The notes below the pieces were generated by a model, which had not been told where the DNA came from, did no database searches, and worked only from the letters and a program-made list of their open reading frames with translations. A stretch of 32,799 nt of DNA from Candidatus Heimdallarchaeota archaeon. GTDB taxonomy: Archaea; Asgardarchaeota; Heimdallarchaeia; JABLTI01. The stretch covers positions 162,975 to 195,773 of the forward strand of contig JABCTZ010000019.1 of the NCBI GenBank assembly GCA_018238155.1, given 5' to 3'. Positions 8,437-17,261 of this stretch are shown in pieces. The position numbers and the translations under genes were made by a program. Numbering within the stretch: the first letter of the stretch is position 1; each line of letters starts with the position of its first letter.

Positions 8437-9975
8437 TCAACAGATATCCTTACAAATACAAAATTCTTTGACAAAGGTCAAAAGTACAGCATTATAGAGC
8501 ATTCTTTTATTTGGTTTATCAATTGAAAAGTAATTACAGAATTTTTGTTTATATTCTTCCAAAGGTTCTTGTGGTTTCCCAATAAAAAGAATATAATTTA
8601 GTTCTTTTAGCTGAATTCCTTTTAGTAAATTTAAAAGATTGGAATTTGCTTTTGTTTTTAAAACACACTTTGACCTACTTGCTTGTATGGATATCTTTGG
8701 ATTTTCTTTGTAAAATTTTAAAAGCGAGTAATTTGATAAAGTAAAAATCTGTGAAAGAATTGAAATTGGTATAGCTGTTGTATTACGTTCATATTCTGAT
8801 ACCATGCCTTGGTGAATTGGTAGTTGTTCTGCAAATTCTTTCTGAGTTAAGCTACCGCGTAATTTTTTTAGTAGATTCCCTGTATTCCCTATACAGAAAT
8901 TTGGACATCTAGTATAATCAAAATAACCTTCAATCAGCTTTTCCTTTTGATAGTCGATTACTTGCCCACTCCAAGTACCACTTTTTAGTAAAGTCTGAGG
9001 TTTCGGTGAAAAACGATTAACTCTTCTTGTTAGTAACTGTTCTAGTTCGAGTTGTTTTTGCGGATGCTTTGAACCAACTAATACAGCAAACTGTTTTCGA
9101 TAATTACCAGCAATATTTGCTGCATACGTCTCTACTCCAAATAGAAAATTGGTATACAATCTATACTCAATTCCATTTAATTTCAGAAAATTGATAAAAT
9201 CATTAAACAATCCTTGAGAAACAGTGCAGAAATTTATTGTATCTTTATAACTTCCATCGGCATCCATAATACCGGACCAAAATAGCCTGCGGAAAGTGTC
9301 ATTGGTCTGGAAGATAAGTGGTTCTCGTAAAGCAGGATACTTTCGAGCAGCAATAGGTTGTGAAGAAAGGAAATTAAAGAACCTGACAAGCCATTTCCCT
9401 AGGATGTTCACATTCCAAGCATTAGCATTTGATTGTTTGAAAAACTCAGTTTTGGACTTGAAAAGTTCTGATAACTGCTGAGTTAAATTTTCAATATGCT
9501 CTTTTGAAGCATCAATGATATTGATAAAGAACTCAGCGAGATGCCCATCTCCCATAATCACCCCTGTAAGGTATGCTAGTTCTTCGGATAAATAAAGTGG
9601 TAATTGAAAGCCCTCTCCACGAGCAGATTGGAACGAAATACTTTGTCTTCTAAGAAAAAACTCTTGCCAAGTTTCCGCTAACCGGAATAAAGGGAAAGGC
9701 AATCGTTTTTGCTCTTCTAAATACTTAATTATTCTTTTCTGCCAGGAGCGAATGGAAAAATCAGCTTTGGTCCCCCGGAAATAATGATGAGTTTTTTCTG
9801 CTAAGAAGAGTGTCTTCTTTCGAATCTTCTCTATCCAAGTTTCTTCTAACACAACATATGGGAATGATTGCAGTAACCGCTCTCCTGTAACGAAATCAAT
9901 TTTGCGAACCATAATAGAATAAAGTTGGAATTGATTCTCCGGAGTGAAGATCTTCTCTGACTGGTCGCTCTCCAA
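8437..9975 (-). CDS. LAGLIDADG homing endonuclease with XRE-type HTH domain
   Basis: Two LAGLIDADG motifs are present: LTGVIMGDGHL (D143) and FWSGIMDADGSYK (D238/D240), separated by about 90 residues as in single-chain enzymes that cut long asymmetric DNA sites. Around residues 370-410 an XRE/Cro-like helix-turn-helix is seen (LTQKEFAEQL...GMVSEYERN). No splicing motifs flank it, so it looks free-standing rather than an intein. The listed start is TTG; the frame stays open upstream to 10087. A perfect AGGAGG at 10075-10080 lies nine bases before an in-frame ATT (10063-10065), suggesting about 30 extra N-terminal residues with an unusual start, or a damaged start. It sits between the Cas1 operon and the divergent TnpB gene. 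Confidence 0.85.
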   Translation of the reverse strand: MESDQSEKIFTPENQFQLYSIMVRKIDFVTGERLLQSFPYVVLEETWIEKIRKKTLFLAEKTHHYFRGTKADFSIRSWQKRIIKYLEEQKRLPFPLFRLAETWQEFFLRRQSISFQSARGEGFQLPLYLSEELAYLTGVIMGDGHLAEFFINIIDASKEHIENLTQQLSELFKSKTEFFKQSNANAWNVNILGKWLVRFFNFLSSQPIAARKYPALREPLIFQTNDTFRRLFWSGIMDADGSYKDTINFCTVSQGLFNDFINFLKLNGIEYRLYTNFLFGVETYAANIAGNYRKQFAVLVGSKHPQKQLELEQLLTRRVNRFSPKPQTLLKSGTWSGQVIDYQKEKLIEGYFDYTRCPNFCIGNTGNLLKKLRGSLTQKEFAEQLPIHQGMVSEYERNTTAIPISILSQIFTLSNYSLLKFYKENPKISIQASRSKCVLKTKANSNLLNLLKGIQLKELNYILFIGKPQEPLEEYKQKFCNYFSIDKPNKRMLYNAVLLTFVKEFCICKDIC

Positions 9976-10238
9976 AAGGTCATTTGCTGTGAGCCATTTA
10001 TTCCGCTCCGTTGGTTCAGCATCCCCTAGCAGTGGATCATCTGACCAGTGGAGATGGGTCGTAATTGTTCTATTCCTCCTAACTGATTATTGTTTTTTTG
10101 CTTCTTAAATACCCCTTTGATTAGCTGTTCGAAAGTCGAATTGATTAAACAATTGTTAAAACAAACGATTAATACTTTCAGTAATCTCTTTGGAAAACAG
10201 CTATATATCTAGCTAAATATACTTTTTGTTGAAGAAAA
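9976..10238. promoter_or_regulatory. Divergent region between endonuclease and TnpB-like genes
   Basis: The first 110 bases are probably an N-terminal extension of the endonuclease frame (see the AGGAGG at 10075-10080). The remainder is AT-rich and should hold both promoters; CAGCTATATATCTAGCTA at about 10199-10216 contains an interrupted palindrome (AGCTA...TAGCT) and a TATA-like core upstream of TnpB. I see no gene. Confidence 0.3.
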
Positions 10239-11882
10239 ATGCCTGCTCGAAAGAAAAATCTCACAACCAAAAGCTACCGGTTCAAACTACAAAGAGATAG
10301 ACGATTGAACTGGTTCAAAGAGTTGGTAATGAAAGTAGCGATACTGCTACTCAATGAGCTTTGGTCGGAAGAGTGGATAGAACGAGTAGGTAAAAGTGGA
10401 CTAAAAGCATACAAAGTTATCAACGAAGCGAGAGCACAAATCGAAGGGATTTATCTGCCTTCAAGAATTAGAAGAGGAATTACAGAACAAGTTGGCAGGA
10501 TCATTCGGGGACAATACAAAAGGATGAATTGTTACTATGATTGCTTGGAAATAGTGAACTGGTTGGGAGTGGAAACAAACGAGAACAAACTCCTAGCAGT
10601 TGTTATGCAGCATTGTCGAACAACATCAAAGAAAAGCAAAAAGACCTACCCGCTCTATAAGAAAGTCATGGTCAAGCAAACAGTAGAGATGATAAAGAAC
10701 TGGCACGAACGATTTGGAAAAGGTTTTACGACATTCTCATACACAGACTTTGTGCAACCAAAAATTCACAGGTTCTCATTTCCCTACGGACCAGATGATG
10801 GACAAGCAATACAATATTCCGCTCTCGATGGAAGAATCCACTACAAACTAAAATTGCCTGTTTGCTCAGAACCTAAGACAAGAAACGACTGGATGTGGGT
10901 CACAAGCGAGATAGCTATCCCTGAAAAAGTAAAAGCAAAAACAAAAACAGCAATAAGCAAGCAACCACGAAAACCGACCTTGATAACAAAAAGACTCAAA
11001 GGAGGACTAACCTATTTCTTCCTGCAATTCCCTTGGGAATACAAAAAAATGCAAAAGAGAAAAGGAAAAGAACGTGTCCTTGCCATCGACCTTGGCTTGA
11101 AAAAACTGGCAACATGTATTGTCGGGGAAAACGGTAAACAGATATCAAAACCAATCACGATAAAACTCCGAGGTTCACAATACCGTCACATCGAAAGACT
11201 CTACACTCACATAGCAGGGATACAAAAGAAGCTATCCAAACTACAAAAACAAAACAGAATCTATCTGGGAGTAACAATAGAGGAGGAGAGAAGAAGGCTC
11301 TATGAGAAGAGAAATCGATTAGGAGACGAGCTTGTATTTGCAACAACAAATACACTCATCCAAATTGCTCTCAAGTGGCAGTGCACGAAAATAACGATAG
11401 AAGATCTTCGCTCTTACAAACCTCCACGAGGTAAAAGAAGTTGGTCAAGAAGGCTCTCAGAATGGCTCAGAGGAAGAATAGCTCTCAACTTAGAGCACAA
11501 GTGCAAAGAAAACGGTCTAACGCTCCAAAAGGTTTGCCCATGGAATACTAGCTCCCACTGTCCTCGCTGTGCAGCAAAAGGAACGAAAGTCAAAGGACCA
11601 AACAACCTCCTTGAAGATAAAAAAGGTCGCTTCTTTCACTGCCCTGAATGTGGCTTCACAGCAGATCGAGATTATATCGCTGCGGTGAACATCTATCGAG
11701 CAAGCTTCATAGATTATCATTCAATTAAAAGTCTGAAAGACACCAGCCCCGTGCCCTACATGGACTCGGGAATCCTTCACCCAACTGTTTCTGGTGAGGG
11801 CTCAGAGATGATCAGTAACAACAACGGTCTTGTTACTGTGACTGGGAATGAACAAATAGTGCAATGTCCTATTTGTCCATAA
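10239..11882 (+). CDS. tnpB: TnpB-like RuvC nuclease (IS200/IS605 OrfB family)
   Basis: This is an RNA-guided DNA nuclease of the TnpB/Cas12 ancestor family. The C-terminal half has the RuvC-I motif VLAIDLGLKKL (D284), RuvC-II ITIEDLRS (E388), a zinc finger C441/C444/C468/C471, and RuvC-III ADRDYIAAVNI (D478; the usual DxNAA has Ile for Asn). The N-terminus (1-270) is longer than in many TnpBs of about 400 residues. No TnpA transposase is in the window. The 3' end contains strong hairpins typical of the overlapping guide RNA, and the stop codon lies within the right arm of the 22-bp inverted repeat, so the last residues may be non-native. Confidence 0.9.
   Translation: MPARKKNLTTKSYRFKLQRDRRLNWFKELVMKVAILLLNELWSEEWIERVGKSGLKAYKVINEARAQIEGIYLPSRIRRGITEQVGRIIRGQYKRMNCYYDCLEIVNWLGVETNENKLLAVVMQHCRTTSKKSKKTYPLYKKVMVKQTVEMIKNWHERFGKGFTTFSYTDFVQPKIHRFSFPYGPDDGQAIQYSALDGRIHYKLKLPVCSEPKTRNDWMWVTSEIAIPEKVKAKTKTAISKQPRKPTLITKRLKGGLTYFFLQFPWEYKKMQKRKGKERVLAIDLGLKKLATCIVGENGKQISKPITIKLRGSQYRHIERLYTHIAGIQKKLSKLQKQNRIYLGVTIEEERRRLYEKRNRLGDELVFATTNTLIQIALKWQCTKITIEDLRSYKPPRGKRSWSRRLSEWLRGRIALNLEHKCKENGLTLQKVCPWNTSSHCPRCAAKGTKVKGPNNLLEDKKGRFFHCPECGFTADRDYIAAVNIYRASFIDYHSIKSLKDTSPVPYMDSGILHPTVSGEGSEMISNNNGLVTVTGNEQIVQCPICP
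11774..11876 (+). ncRNA. Candidate reRNA/omegaRNA scaffold at the 3' end of tnpB
   Basis: Three hairpins occur in a row within the tnpB 3' end. CCTTCACC (11774-11781) pairs with GGTGAGGG (11793-11800), including one G-U. CAGTAACAA (11813-11821) pairs perfectly with TTGTTACTG (11830-11838). ACAAATAG (11852-11859) pairs with CTATTTGT (11869-11876). TnpB guide RNAs are known to overlap the tnpB 3' end and use such hairpins as scaffold. The third hairpin includes part of the inverted-repeat arm. Exact ends cannot be fixed from sequence. Confidence 0.5.
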
Positions 11883-11885
11883 AAA
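11864..11885 (-). repeat. Right arm of 22-bp perfect inverted repeat
   Basis: This is the exact reverse complement of 752-773. It covers the last codons and TAA stop of the TnpB-like gene. Immediately outside, 11888-11901 shows only 9 of 14 matches to 738-751 outside the left arm, which is too weak to call a target-site duplication. Confidence 0.8.
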
Positions 11886-11975
11886 AAGGAACGGTTAACT
11901 CAATATGAGTTTCCATTCTAATTCTTTTTTTCTATTCTTTCTCATACGAAATTCTAGATAATGGAGAATACGTCA

Positions 11976-12467
11976 TTATAAGCTAATAACTGCTTTTTTT
12001 GCTTCCTTACCACTGAGATAATTGATATCTATACGACCAATGAGCACTCGAGATATTGATTTCTCCGTAAGCTGTTTTGCAGCAGCTTCTTCAGGATTCT
12101 CTTCTAATTTGTGTATCATATTTAGTAATGCGTCCTTCTTCTCTTCAAAATCATCCACTAAAGTAACTATACCTCGAAATTGTACTGTAGCAAATAAATG
12201 ATCACAGCTCCCTTGAATATAGCCCTTATCAATTAGTGCTTGTCCCCAGACAATGTTGTTTTCTTTAAGAATATCGATCTTTTTTCCTTTGGTAGCACAA
12301 TGAAAATAGATACAATTCTTAATTGGATCATAACCATGATTAACAGTAACAAGATAGGGTTCATTGCCTTTACATAAAGCAAAAGTAATATGTTGAACTT
12401 TGGTAATGATTTTTTTCATTTCATCAATATCTGTTATTGCTTTTTCTTTTCTACGTATGCCTTTCAT
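11976..12467 (-). CDS. Pyridoxamine 5'-phosphate oxidase-like flavin-binding split-barrel protein
   Basis: The 163-residue protein belongs to the split-barrel PNPOx/NimA-like group that binds FMN or a related cofactor and often reduces small substrates. The family signature is seen in the N-terminal KGIRRKEKAITDIDEMKKII, then GNEPYLVTVNHGYD, IYFHCATKGKKIDILKENN and a central beta-rich ATVQFRGIVTLVDD. The family usually has about 150-165 residues, so it looks complete. It lies just outside the island, convergent with the TnpB-like gene and downstream of iorB on the same strand, with its own 77-bp leader. Substrate is unknown. Confidence 0.85.
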   Translation of the reverse strand: MKGIRRKEKAITDIDEMKKIITKVQHITFALCKGNEPYLVTVNHGYDPIKNCIYFHCATKGKKIDILKENNIVWGQALIDKGYIQGSCDHLFATVQFRGIVTLVDDFEEKKDALLNMIHKLEENPEEAAAKQLTEKSISRVLIGRIDINYLSGKEAKKAVISL

Positions 12468-12544
12468 AGTTTATCAATTAAAATTAATGATACTTGCATA
12501 TTAAAATTTGCAAATGAAATAAAAAGGAGGTTCCAAGCTATTCT

Positions 12545-13153
12545 TTAGATTTTGTAGCTTAGTCCTCTTTCAAATGCTTTTATATTTACATCAAGATATT
12601 TTGGTGGAAGAATAGATGTCATACCTTCTATTATCTGTTCATTAGTAAAGGGCAAAATATCTGTATTAGCTGCTAATGCTCCAATGAGGATCATGTTCAT
12701 TGTTTGACTGACACCAAGCTCTCGAGCGTCAATTTGTGCTGGCACTAAAAGGACATTTGGTGTAACTCTTTTCAATTCTGCTTTAATCGCTTCAAGTGTG
12801 GGATATTTTATTTCCCCTTTTGAATGTCTTACTGCTAAAGGTTGATAGGTTGTGGTATTTACAACAACTATTCCATTCTTTCTCAATTTAGGCATTGAAC
12901 GTAATGATTCAAGAGCTTCAAGAGCAATAAGAACATCAGCCTCTCCTTCTGCACATTGAGGAGATTCTGTTGGATCGTATCCAATTGCTAAATCAGAGAT
13001 TACAACTCCACCCCTTTGAGCTAACCCATGAGTTTCCATTGTCATCACAGTTAAATTAGCAACTTGAGCTGCCGTAGCTAAAACTCCAGTGGTAGAACCT
13101 ATACCTTGACCGCCCATTCCTGTTACGTGAACCTTCAATTTCTTGTTAGCCAT
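12545..13153 (-). CDS. iorB: Indolepyruvate:ferredoxin oxidoreductase, beta subunit
   Basis: IorB is the smaller subunit of the cytoplasmic enzyme that oxidatively decarboxylates aryl pyruvates (from Trp, Phe, Tyr) to aryl-acetyl-CoA, reducing ferredoxin. The 202-residue length is normal. The N-terminus VHVTGMGGQGIGSTTGVLA is the typical gamma-domain start of 2-oxoacid oxidoreductases, followed by ETHGLAQRGGVVISDLAIG, the conserved segment of IorB/KorC-type subunits. It begins 12 bases after the iorA stop, consistent with an iorAB operon. A T-rich tract follows its stop on the minus strand. Confidence 0.93.
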   Translation of the reverse strand: MANKKLKVHVTGMGGQGIGSTTGVLATAAQVANLTVMTMETHGLAQRGGVVISDLAIGYDPTESPQCAEGEADVLIALEALESLRSMPKLRKNGIVVVNTTTYQPLAVRHSKGEIKYPTLEAIKAELKRVTPNVLLVPAQIDARELGVSQTMNMILIGALAANTDILPFTNEQIIEGMTSILPPKYLDVNIKAFERGLSYKI

Positions 13154-13165
13154 AGTACATCTCTC

Positions 13166-15088
13166 CTAAATTCGTGTGAATTCCTCCAATTGTTTGATGG
13201 GCTTGCTCTTTATTGGGCAAGTTTGGACACAGCATCCGCATCCGATACATAAATCGGTATTGATTTCTGGTTTTTCGCCTTTCTTTTCAATTGCAGGGCA
13301 TGCAAAATCTGCAAGACAGTTTTGGATATTACGACAAATATCATGGTCAATGAAATACGGGTTCGCTAAATTACCTGTTTTGCGCTCAGCTTTAGAACGC
13401 ATCAATGCACATGGTTCTTCTTGGATAACAACTGCAAACTCATCTTGTTTAAAAGCATCTTCTAGCGCTTCAACAAGAGCAGGAACATTATAAGCAGGAA
13501 CCCTGCGAATGAATTTTACCCCCCAAGCTTTCAGTGTATCATCAATGCTTATTGTCTTAGTATCCTTGTACTTTGAAGGTAAACGTGCACCACGAGATTT
13601 TGTCCCTGTGTTAGGATTTGGTTGATGTCCAGTCATTGCTGTTATGCCGTTATCCATAACCATTAACACAGTCCTGTGCTTGTTGAATACTGCATTTACA
13701 ATGCCTGGCATAGCTGCGTGGAAGAATGTTGAATCTCCAACAAAGGACATAATTGGAGTATCAGGTAGTGCTAGCTTTATTCCTGCTGCTGTTGGGACTC
13801 CACTGCCCATGCTATACAGTAACGTTCCTTGATTGTGAGGATCGAGATAACCAAGTGAATAACAACCGATGTCTGCCATAGAATAACCCTTTAGTTTATC
13901 CATAACAATCTTAGCTGCATGGAATGAGGTTCTATGCCCACATCCTGGACAAAGAACTGGAGAGCGTTTTGGAACATCAATTTTAGATGACACAGTTACA
14001 ATTGGGTTTGGTTTATCCAATAATTTGGAAAACATTTCTACTAATCGAGCAGTTGTATATTCTGAAATCATCAAATCGATATATTCTTCTTCTTTGTGCT
14101 TACCGATTATTTTAACATCAGTAATACCTTCTTCAAATAATGCCATTTTCACTTGTTCTTCAATGAAGGGATCGAGTTCTTCTAGAATTTTTACTGTCTT
14201 ATTCTCTTTTATGAATTTGATGATTCTCTCCATTGGTAATGGGTAAATAATTCCTAGTTTGAGTATATTAGCAGATCCTCCAAGAATTCTCAAAGCAGCT
14301 TTAGTAGCTGCAAAAGCATGCCCTGCTGTAATAATACCTATCTTTGGTTTACCATCACCGAATTTTTCTTCTGTTAATAAGGCACCGCCATTTGCAAGGT
14401 CTTCCCATTTTTGTAGGTTAAGTAATGCTTTTGTTTTGAGTGGTTTCAAAGTAGCTGGAAGAGGAACATATCCTCCCTCTAAATTTGGATCATAACCAGT
14501 TCTAATTTCAATTTTCTTTATTGGTCCATATTTAACTGAACCAGTTTGGTGGCAAATTCTGGTCGTTGATCTAATCACAACAGGCATTTTCCATTTTCTC
14601 GCATAGTTCATTGCGAAAACAAAGTAATTTTTAGCCTCTTGAGCATTTGCAGGTTCAAGCATTGGTATATGACCAATTTTAGAATAATGACGATTATCTT
14701 GTTCATTTTGAGAAGAATGGGGTCCAGGATCATCACCTAGTATTACCACTAAACCTCCTGGCATAGTGTACATACTCAGTTGAACGAATGAATCTGCAGC
14801 AACATTTAATCCAACGCTTTTCATAAAAACCGTTGATGGCAATCCACCAATTGCTGCTGAGGCTGCAACTTCTGTGGCAACTTTTTCATTTGTAGAAAAT
14901 TCAAAGTAAATACCGCTTTCTTCCGTGATTTCTGCGAGTCTCACACCAATTTCACTTGTGGGTGACCCCGGATAAGCAGTAGCAACTTTTACTCCTGATT
15001 CAACCATTCCTCGAACAAATGCATCATTCCCGAGAATTAATTCCTTATGAGGTGCGTCTTTTAGAATCGGATGTCTCTTCGAGTACAT
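13166..15088 (-). CDS. iorA: Indolepyruvate:ferredoxin oxidoreductase, alpha subunit
   Basis: IorA is the thiamine-diphosphate-containing large subunit of the peptide-fermentation enzyme. The order is a pyrimidine-binding domain (GNDAFVRGMVESGVKVATAYPGSPTSEIG in register near residues 20-48), a linker domain, and the pyrophosphate domain with CPGCGHRTSFHAAK, GDSTFFHAAMPG and MDNGITAMTGHQPNP. The C-terminus carries ferredoxin-type clusters: DICRNIQNC...CPA and CIGCGCCVQTCP (C614, C617, C620, C624). The 640-residue length fits the family. With iorB it supplies reduced ferredoxin that the downstream bifurcating redox enzymes could use. Confidence 0.95.
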   Translation of the reverse strand: MYSKRHPILKDAPHKELILGNDAFVRGMVESGVKVATAYPGSPTSEIGVRLAEITEESGIYFEFSTNEKVATEVAASAAIGGLPSTVFMKSVGLNVAADSFVQLSMYTMPGGLVVILGDDPGPHSSQNEQDNRHYSKIGHIPMLEPANAQEAKNYFVFAMNYARKWKMPVVIRSTTRICHQTGSVKYGPIKKIEIRTGYDPNLEGGYVPLPATLKPLKTKALLNLQKWEDLANGGALLTEEKFGDGKPKIGIITAGHAFAATKAALRILGGSANILKLGIIYPLPMERIIKFIKENKTVKILEELDPFIEEQVKMALFEEGITDVKIIGKHKEEEYIDLMISEYTTARLVEMFSKLLDKPNPIVTVSSKIDVPKRSPVLCPGCGHRTSFHAAKIVMDKLKGYSMADIGCYSLGYLDPHNQGTLLYSMGSGVPTAAGIKLALPDTPIMSFVGDSTFFHAAMPGIVNAVFNKHRTVLMVMDNGITAMTGHQPNPNTGTKSRGARLPSKYKDTKTISIDDTLKAWGVKFIRRVPAYNVPALVEALEDAFKQDEFAVVIQEEPCALMRSKAERKTGNLANPYFIDHDICRNIQNCLADFACPAIEKKGEKPEINTDLCIGCGCCVQTCPIKSKPIKQLEEFTRI

Positions 15089-15212
15089 TATATCAATTTC
15101 CTTTTGATTTTTGCATCTAACAATTTATGAAAGACGTTTCTTTAGTAAATGGAATGGAAAAATAGCTATTAATCTTTTCTATTAGCAAATGCAAGAGGTT
15201 TAAGGAGTGTTT

Positions 15213-16304
15213 TTAGATATCAAAACACTCGAATAATCCGTTAGGAAGATCACCCATTATTATTTCATCTCCATCCGAATGATCATCAAAAATAAATTGA
15301 CTATCAATATCAATTGTTTCAAATGAAACCGAATTCATTATAGAAACACTGGGAGGTTGAAGAGCCACAATGATAAATTTTGGCAGATTTACTTTCTTCT
15401 TTATAATAGTGAGATAATCGGGATGACTTTCTTTATGAGAAAGTGTTTTGTGATCTCGAGTTTTAAGATTGAATAATTCCACTCTCCCTGAATTGAATCG
15501 TATTACTTGGTGTGGTTCATTTTGATACTCTACGAGATCTCCAACTTCAAAATAAGGTACTCGAACACAATAGGTTGATAGATAAACTGGTTTGCCATCC
15601 TTAACTGACTTCAATTTGGTACTATAGTCAATAGATGCTGCAAGATTTTCTGCAAGGTAATGAGCAATGCTTTTGGCAAAGTGTTCACTTCCAATGTAAA
15701 GATCGATTCCACCTCTCGTTTGGTCCACAAACTTGGCAATATATGCCATTCGATTACCACTTATGCTCTCTTCTCTTTTTGTTTTAATAAGCTCAGAGAT
15801 TAATCGTTGTTCATCTTCATTTATTTCTCTTCGATCACTGCGTACTTGAACAATCGATTCAAAATACCCTCGATTGAATTTTGCACAACGTTCACATACA
15901 CCAATATTTATCACTAAATCGAGTTCCATTTCTTGTTGATATAAAGGAACTTCCGGATTGGGACTTCCTTCAAAAATAACTTTGAGAGGGTGTTTTGAAG
16001 CAACATCACATGGAGGATTATCAAAATCTGAAACAAGTACTAATTCTGTTCCTTTAGCTTTTTTAGCTTTCTTAACAAAGCCATCAAGAATATCACGGAT
16101 AACATCTGAAGGTTGATTAAGTACTTTATACCATTTACTATGATACATTAAATCACCGCAGAGTTTACAAGCTGTGATATTCAGTTTCTTCTCTGGGAAA
16201 GAAATAATTAAGGGAAACTCCTGTGTATAACAGCTAATACAAAAACCTTCTACAATTTTTTCTTCGGAATCACTTTTTCCGCATTTACAACAAATCTGTC
16301 CCAT
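15213..16304 (-). CDS. nmd3: NMD3-family protein (large ribosomal subunit factor)
   Basis: Archaeal NMD3 homologues relate to the eukaryotic 60S export adaptor and bind the large ribosomal subunit; their archaeal role is less defined. The N-terminus has paired CxxC motifs (CCKCGK, FCISCY, ACKLCGDLMYHSKW, GVCERCAKFNRGYFESIVQVR), which is the NMD3 zinc-binding signature. The middle keeps FVDQTRGGIDLYIGSEHFA and the beta-barrel segment FEVGDLVEYQNEPHQVIRF. The 363 residues fit the archaeal form, which lacks the eukaryotic NES/NLS tail. It is the last gene of a minus-strand operon with aIF2-beta and DUF424. Confidence 0.92.
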   Translation of the reverse strand: MGQICCKCGKSDSEEKIVEGFCISCYTQEFPLIISFPEKKLNITACKLCGDLMYHSKWYKVLNQPSDVIRDILDGFVKKAKKAKGTELVLVSDFDNPPCDVASKHPLKVIFEGSPNPEVPLYQQEMELDLVINIGVCERCAKFNRGYFESIVQVRSDRREINEDEQRLISELIKTKREESISGNRMAYIAKFVDQTRGGIDLYIGSEHFAKSIAHYLAENLAASIDYSTKLKSVKDGKPVYLSTYCVRVPYFEVGDLVEYQNEPHQVIRFNSGRVELFNLKTRDHKTLSHKESHPDYLTIIKKKVNLPKFIIVALQPPSVSIMNSVSFETIDIDSQFIFDDHSDGDEIIMGDLPNGLFECFDI

Positions 16305-16355
16305 AGATGTTCACCTTAACAAATCAAATTTTTTCATTGTGTGAGTTGCGCTGTT

Positions 16356-16688
16356 TTAGCGTAATAACATCACATGTCCTATACGACCATTTTTCTTACA
16401 CTCTAACCACATGACTGCTAGGTCGCTAACAATTCTATTTTCTACAGCTGCGTTGACTATTTCAGAACCAATAAGGTTACAATTAGTCGCTTTTTTCATT
16501 TCTTCCAAGCAGTGATTAATGGTAACTAAATCACCACCAAAGAACCTTTCATTGACATAGAGCTCGACCTCACCATCGATTAGAGTTTCTCCTAGCAAAT
16601 TTTCATCGCAAGCTGTTACTAGGTAGTCTTTTTCAGTTCGTCGCACTCGTAGATAGACCCGCTGTTCTTTCTTTGTCATGGCTATCAC
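16356..16688 (-). CDS. DUF424 family protein
   Basis: This 110-residue protein matches the archaea-specific DUF424 family, seen in YLRVRRTEKDYLVTACDENLLGETL, the FFGGDLV turn and a C-terminal NLIGSEIVNAAVENRIV segment. The function is unknown. It lies 31 bp downstream of aIF2-beta and 51 bp upstream of nmd3, so co-transcription with translation genes is likely and suggests a link to translation or ribosome biogenesis. Confidence 0.85.
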   Translation of the reverse strand: MIAMTKKEQRVYLRVRRTEKDYLVTACDENLLGETLIDGEVELYVNERFFGGDLVTINHCLEEMKKATNCNLIGSEIVNAAVENRIVSDLAVMWLECKKNGRIGHVMLLR

Positions 16689-16719
16689 TCAATGAAGTTA
16701 GTAATGTTGTTTTCAATAT

Positions 16720-17133
16720 CTATACTGATTTGACACTCGTTCGAGCACCACATGCTTCGCAAATAAGAAAGGTTATTCGATCTTCTCTTATTAAGACTGT
16801 ATCTGGCTTTCCACATTCCGGGCAGATAACATTGTCTTTGATATATCGATTGAAGAGGTCAATCATTGTTCCACGAAAGTGTTTTCCAGAAAAAACTGCT
16901 CTCTGTCCTTCAATATTCGCTGAAGTAGCTAATTCCTTCGTAAGGAATTTTAGTACATGATTTTCATCACGTTGTAATGCAGTAACAACTTGGTGCCAGT
17001 TTTTTATGAAAGTACGATTGCCTTCAATAACTGCATCTGGTTTTGGAGGTTCAAAACGTGATTTTTCAAATATGTTATCAGGAATTTGTTCACGAGCGCG
17101 TTTCAATGAATCCAAATAATTTTGTTCTGTCAT
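16720..17133 (-). CDS. Translation initiation factor aIF2, beta subunit
   Basis: aIF2-beta is part of the heterotrimer that delivers initiator Met-tRNA to the small ribosomal subunit. The 137 residues hold the N-terminal helix, the central alpha/beta domain with ITGSANIEGQ-type sequence (here FLTKELATSANIEGQRAVF and GKHFRGTMIDLFNRYIKDNV) and the C-terminal zinc ribbon CPECGKPDT...CEACGAR. Length is normal for archaea. It is first in the operon with DUF424 and nmd3, divergent from the phosphorylase gene across a 128-bp promoter region. Its stop is TAG. Confidence 0.95.
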   Translation of the reverse strand: MTEQNYLDSLKRAREQIPDNIFEKSRFEPPKPDAVIEGNRTFIKNWHQVVTALQRDENHVLKFLTKELATSANIEGQRAVFSGKHFRGTMIDLFNRYIKDNVICPECGKPDTVLIREDRITFLICEACGARTSVKSV

Positions 17134-17261
17134 AGAGCAACATCTCTAACAAGCAAATATTAAACTTTTTCATTTTTCCTTATTAAGTTTTATAGAAATT
17201 CTTCCCACTATATCGAAAAACCTAAAAAAGGCACAATTAAATTCCAATCCGTGTTTCGATT

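Noticed and set aside
8437..9975. Intein in a host protein
   Set aside because: No N-terminal Cys/Ser splicing block, no C-terminal HN+C/S/T motif and no extein-like flanks.
738..11901. Target-site duplication outside the inverted repeats
   Set aside because: Best direct match is 9 of 14 with a 2-bp offset, close to what chance allows after trying several alignments.
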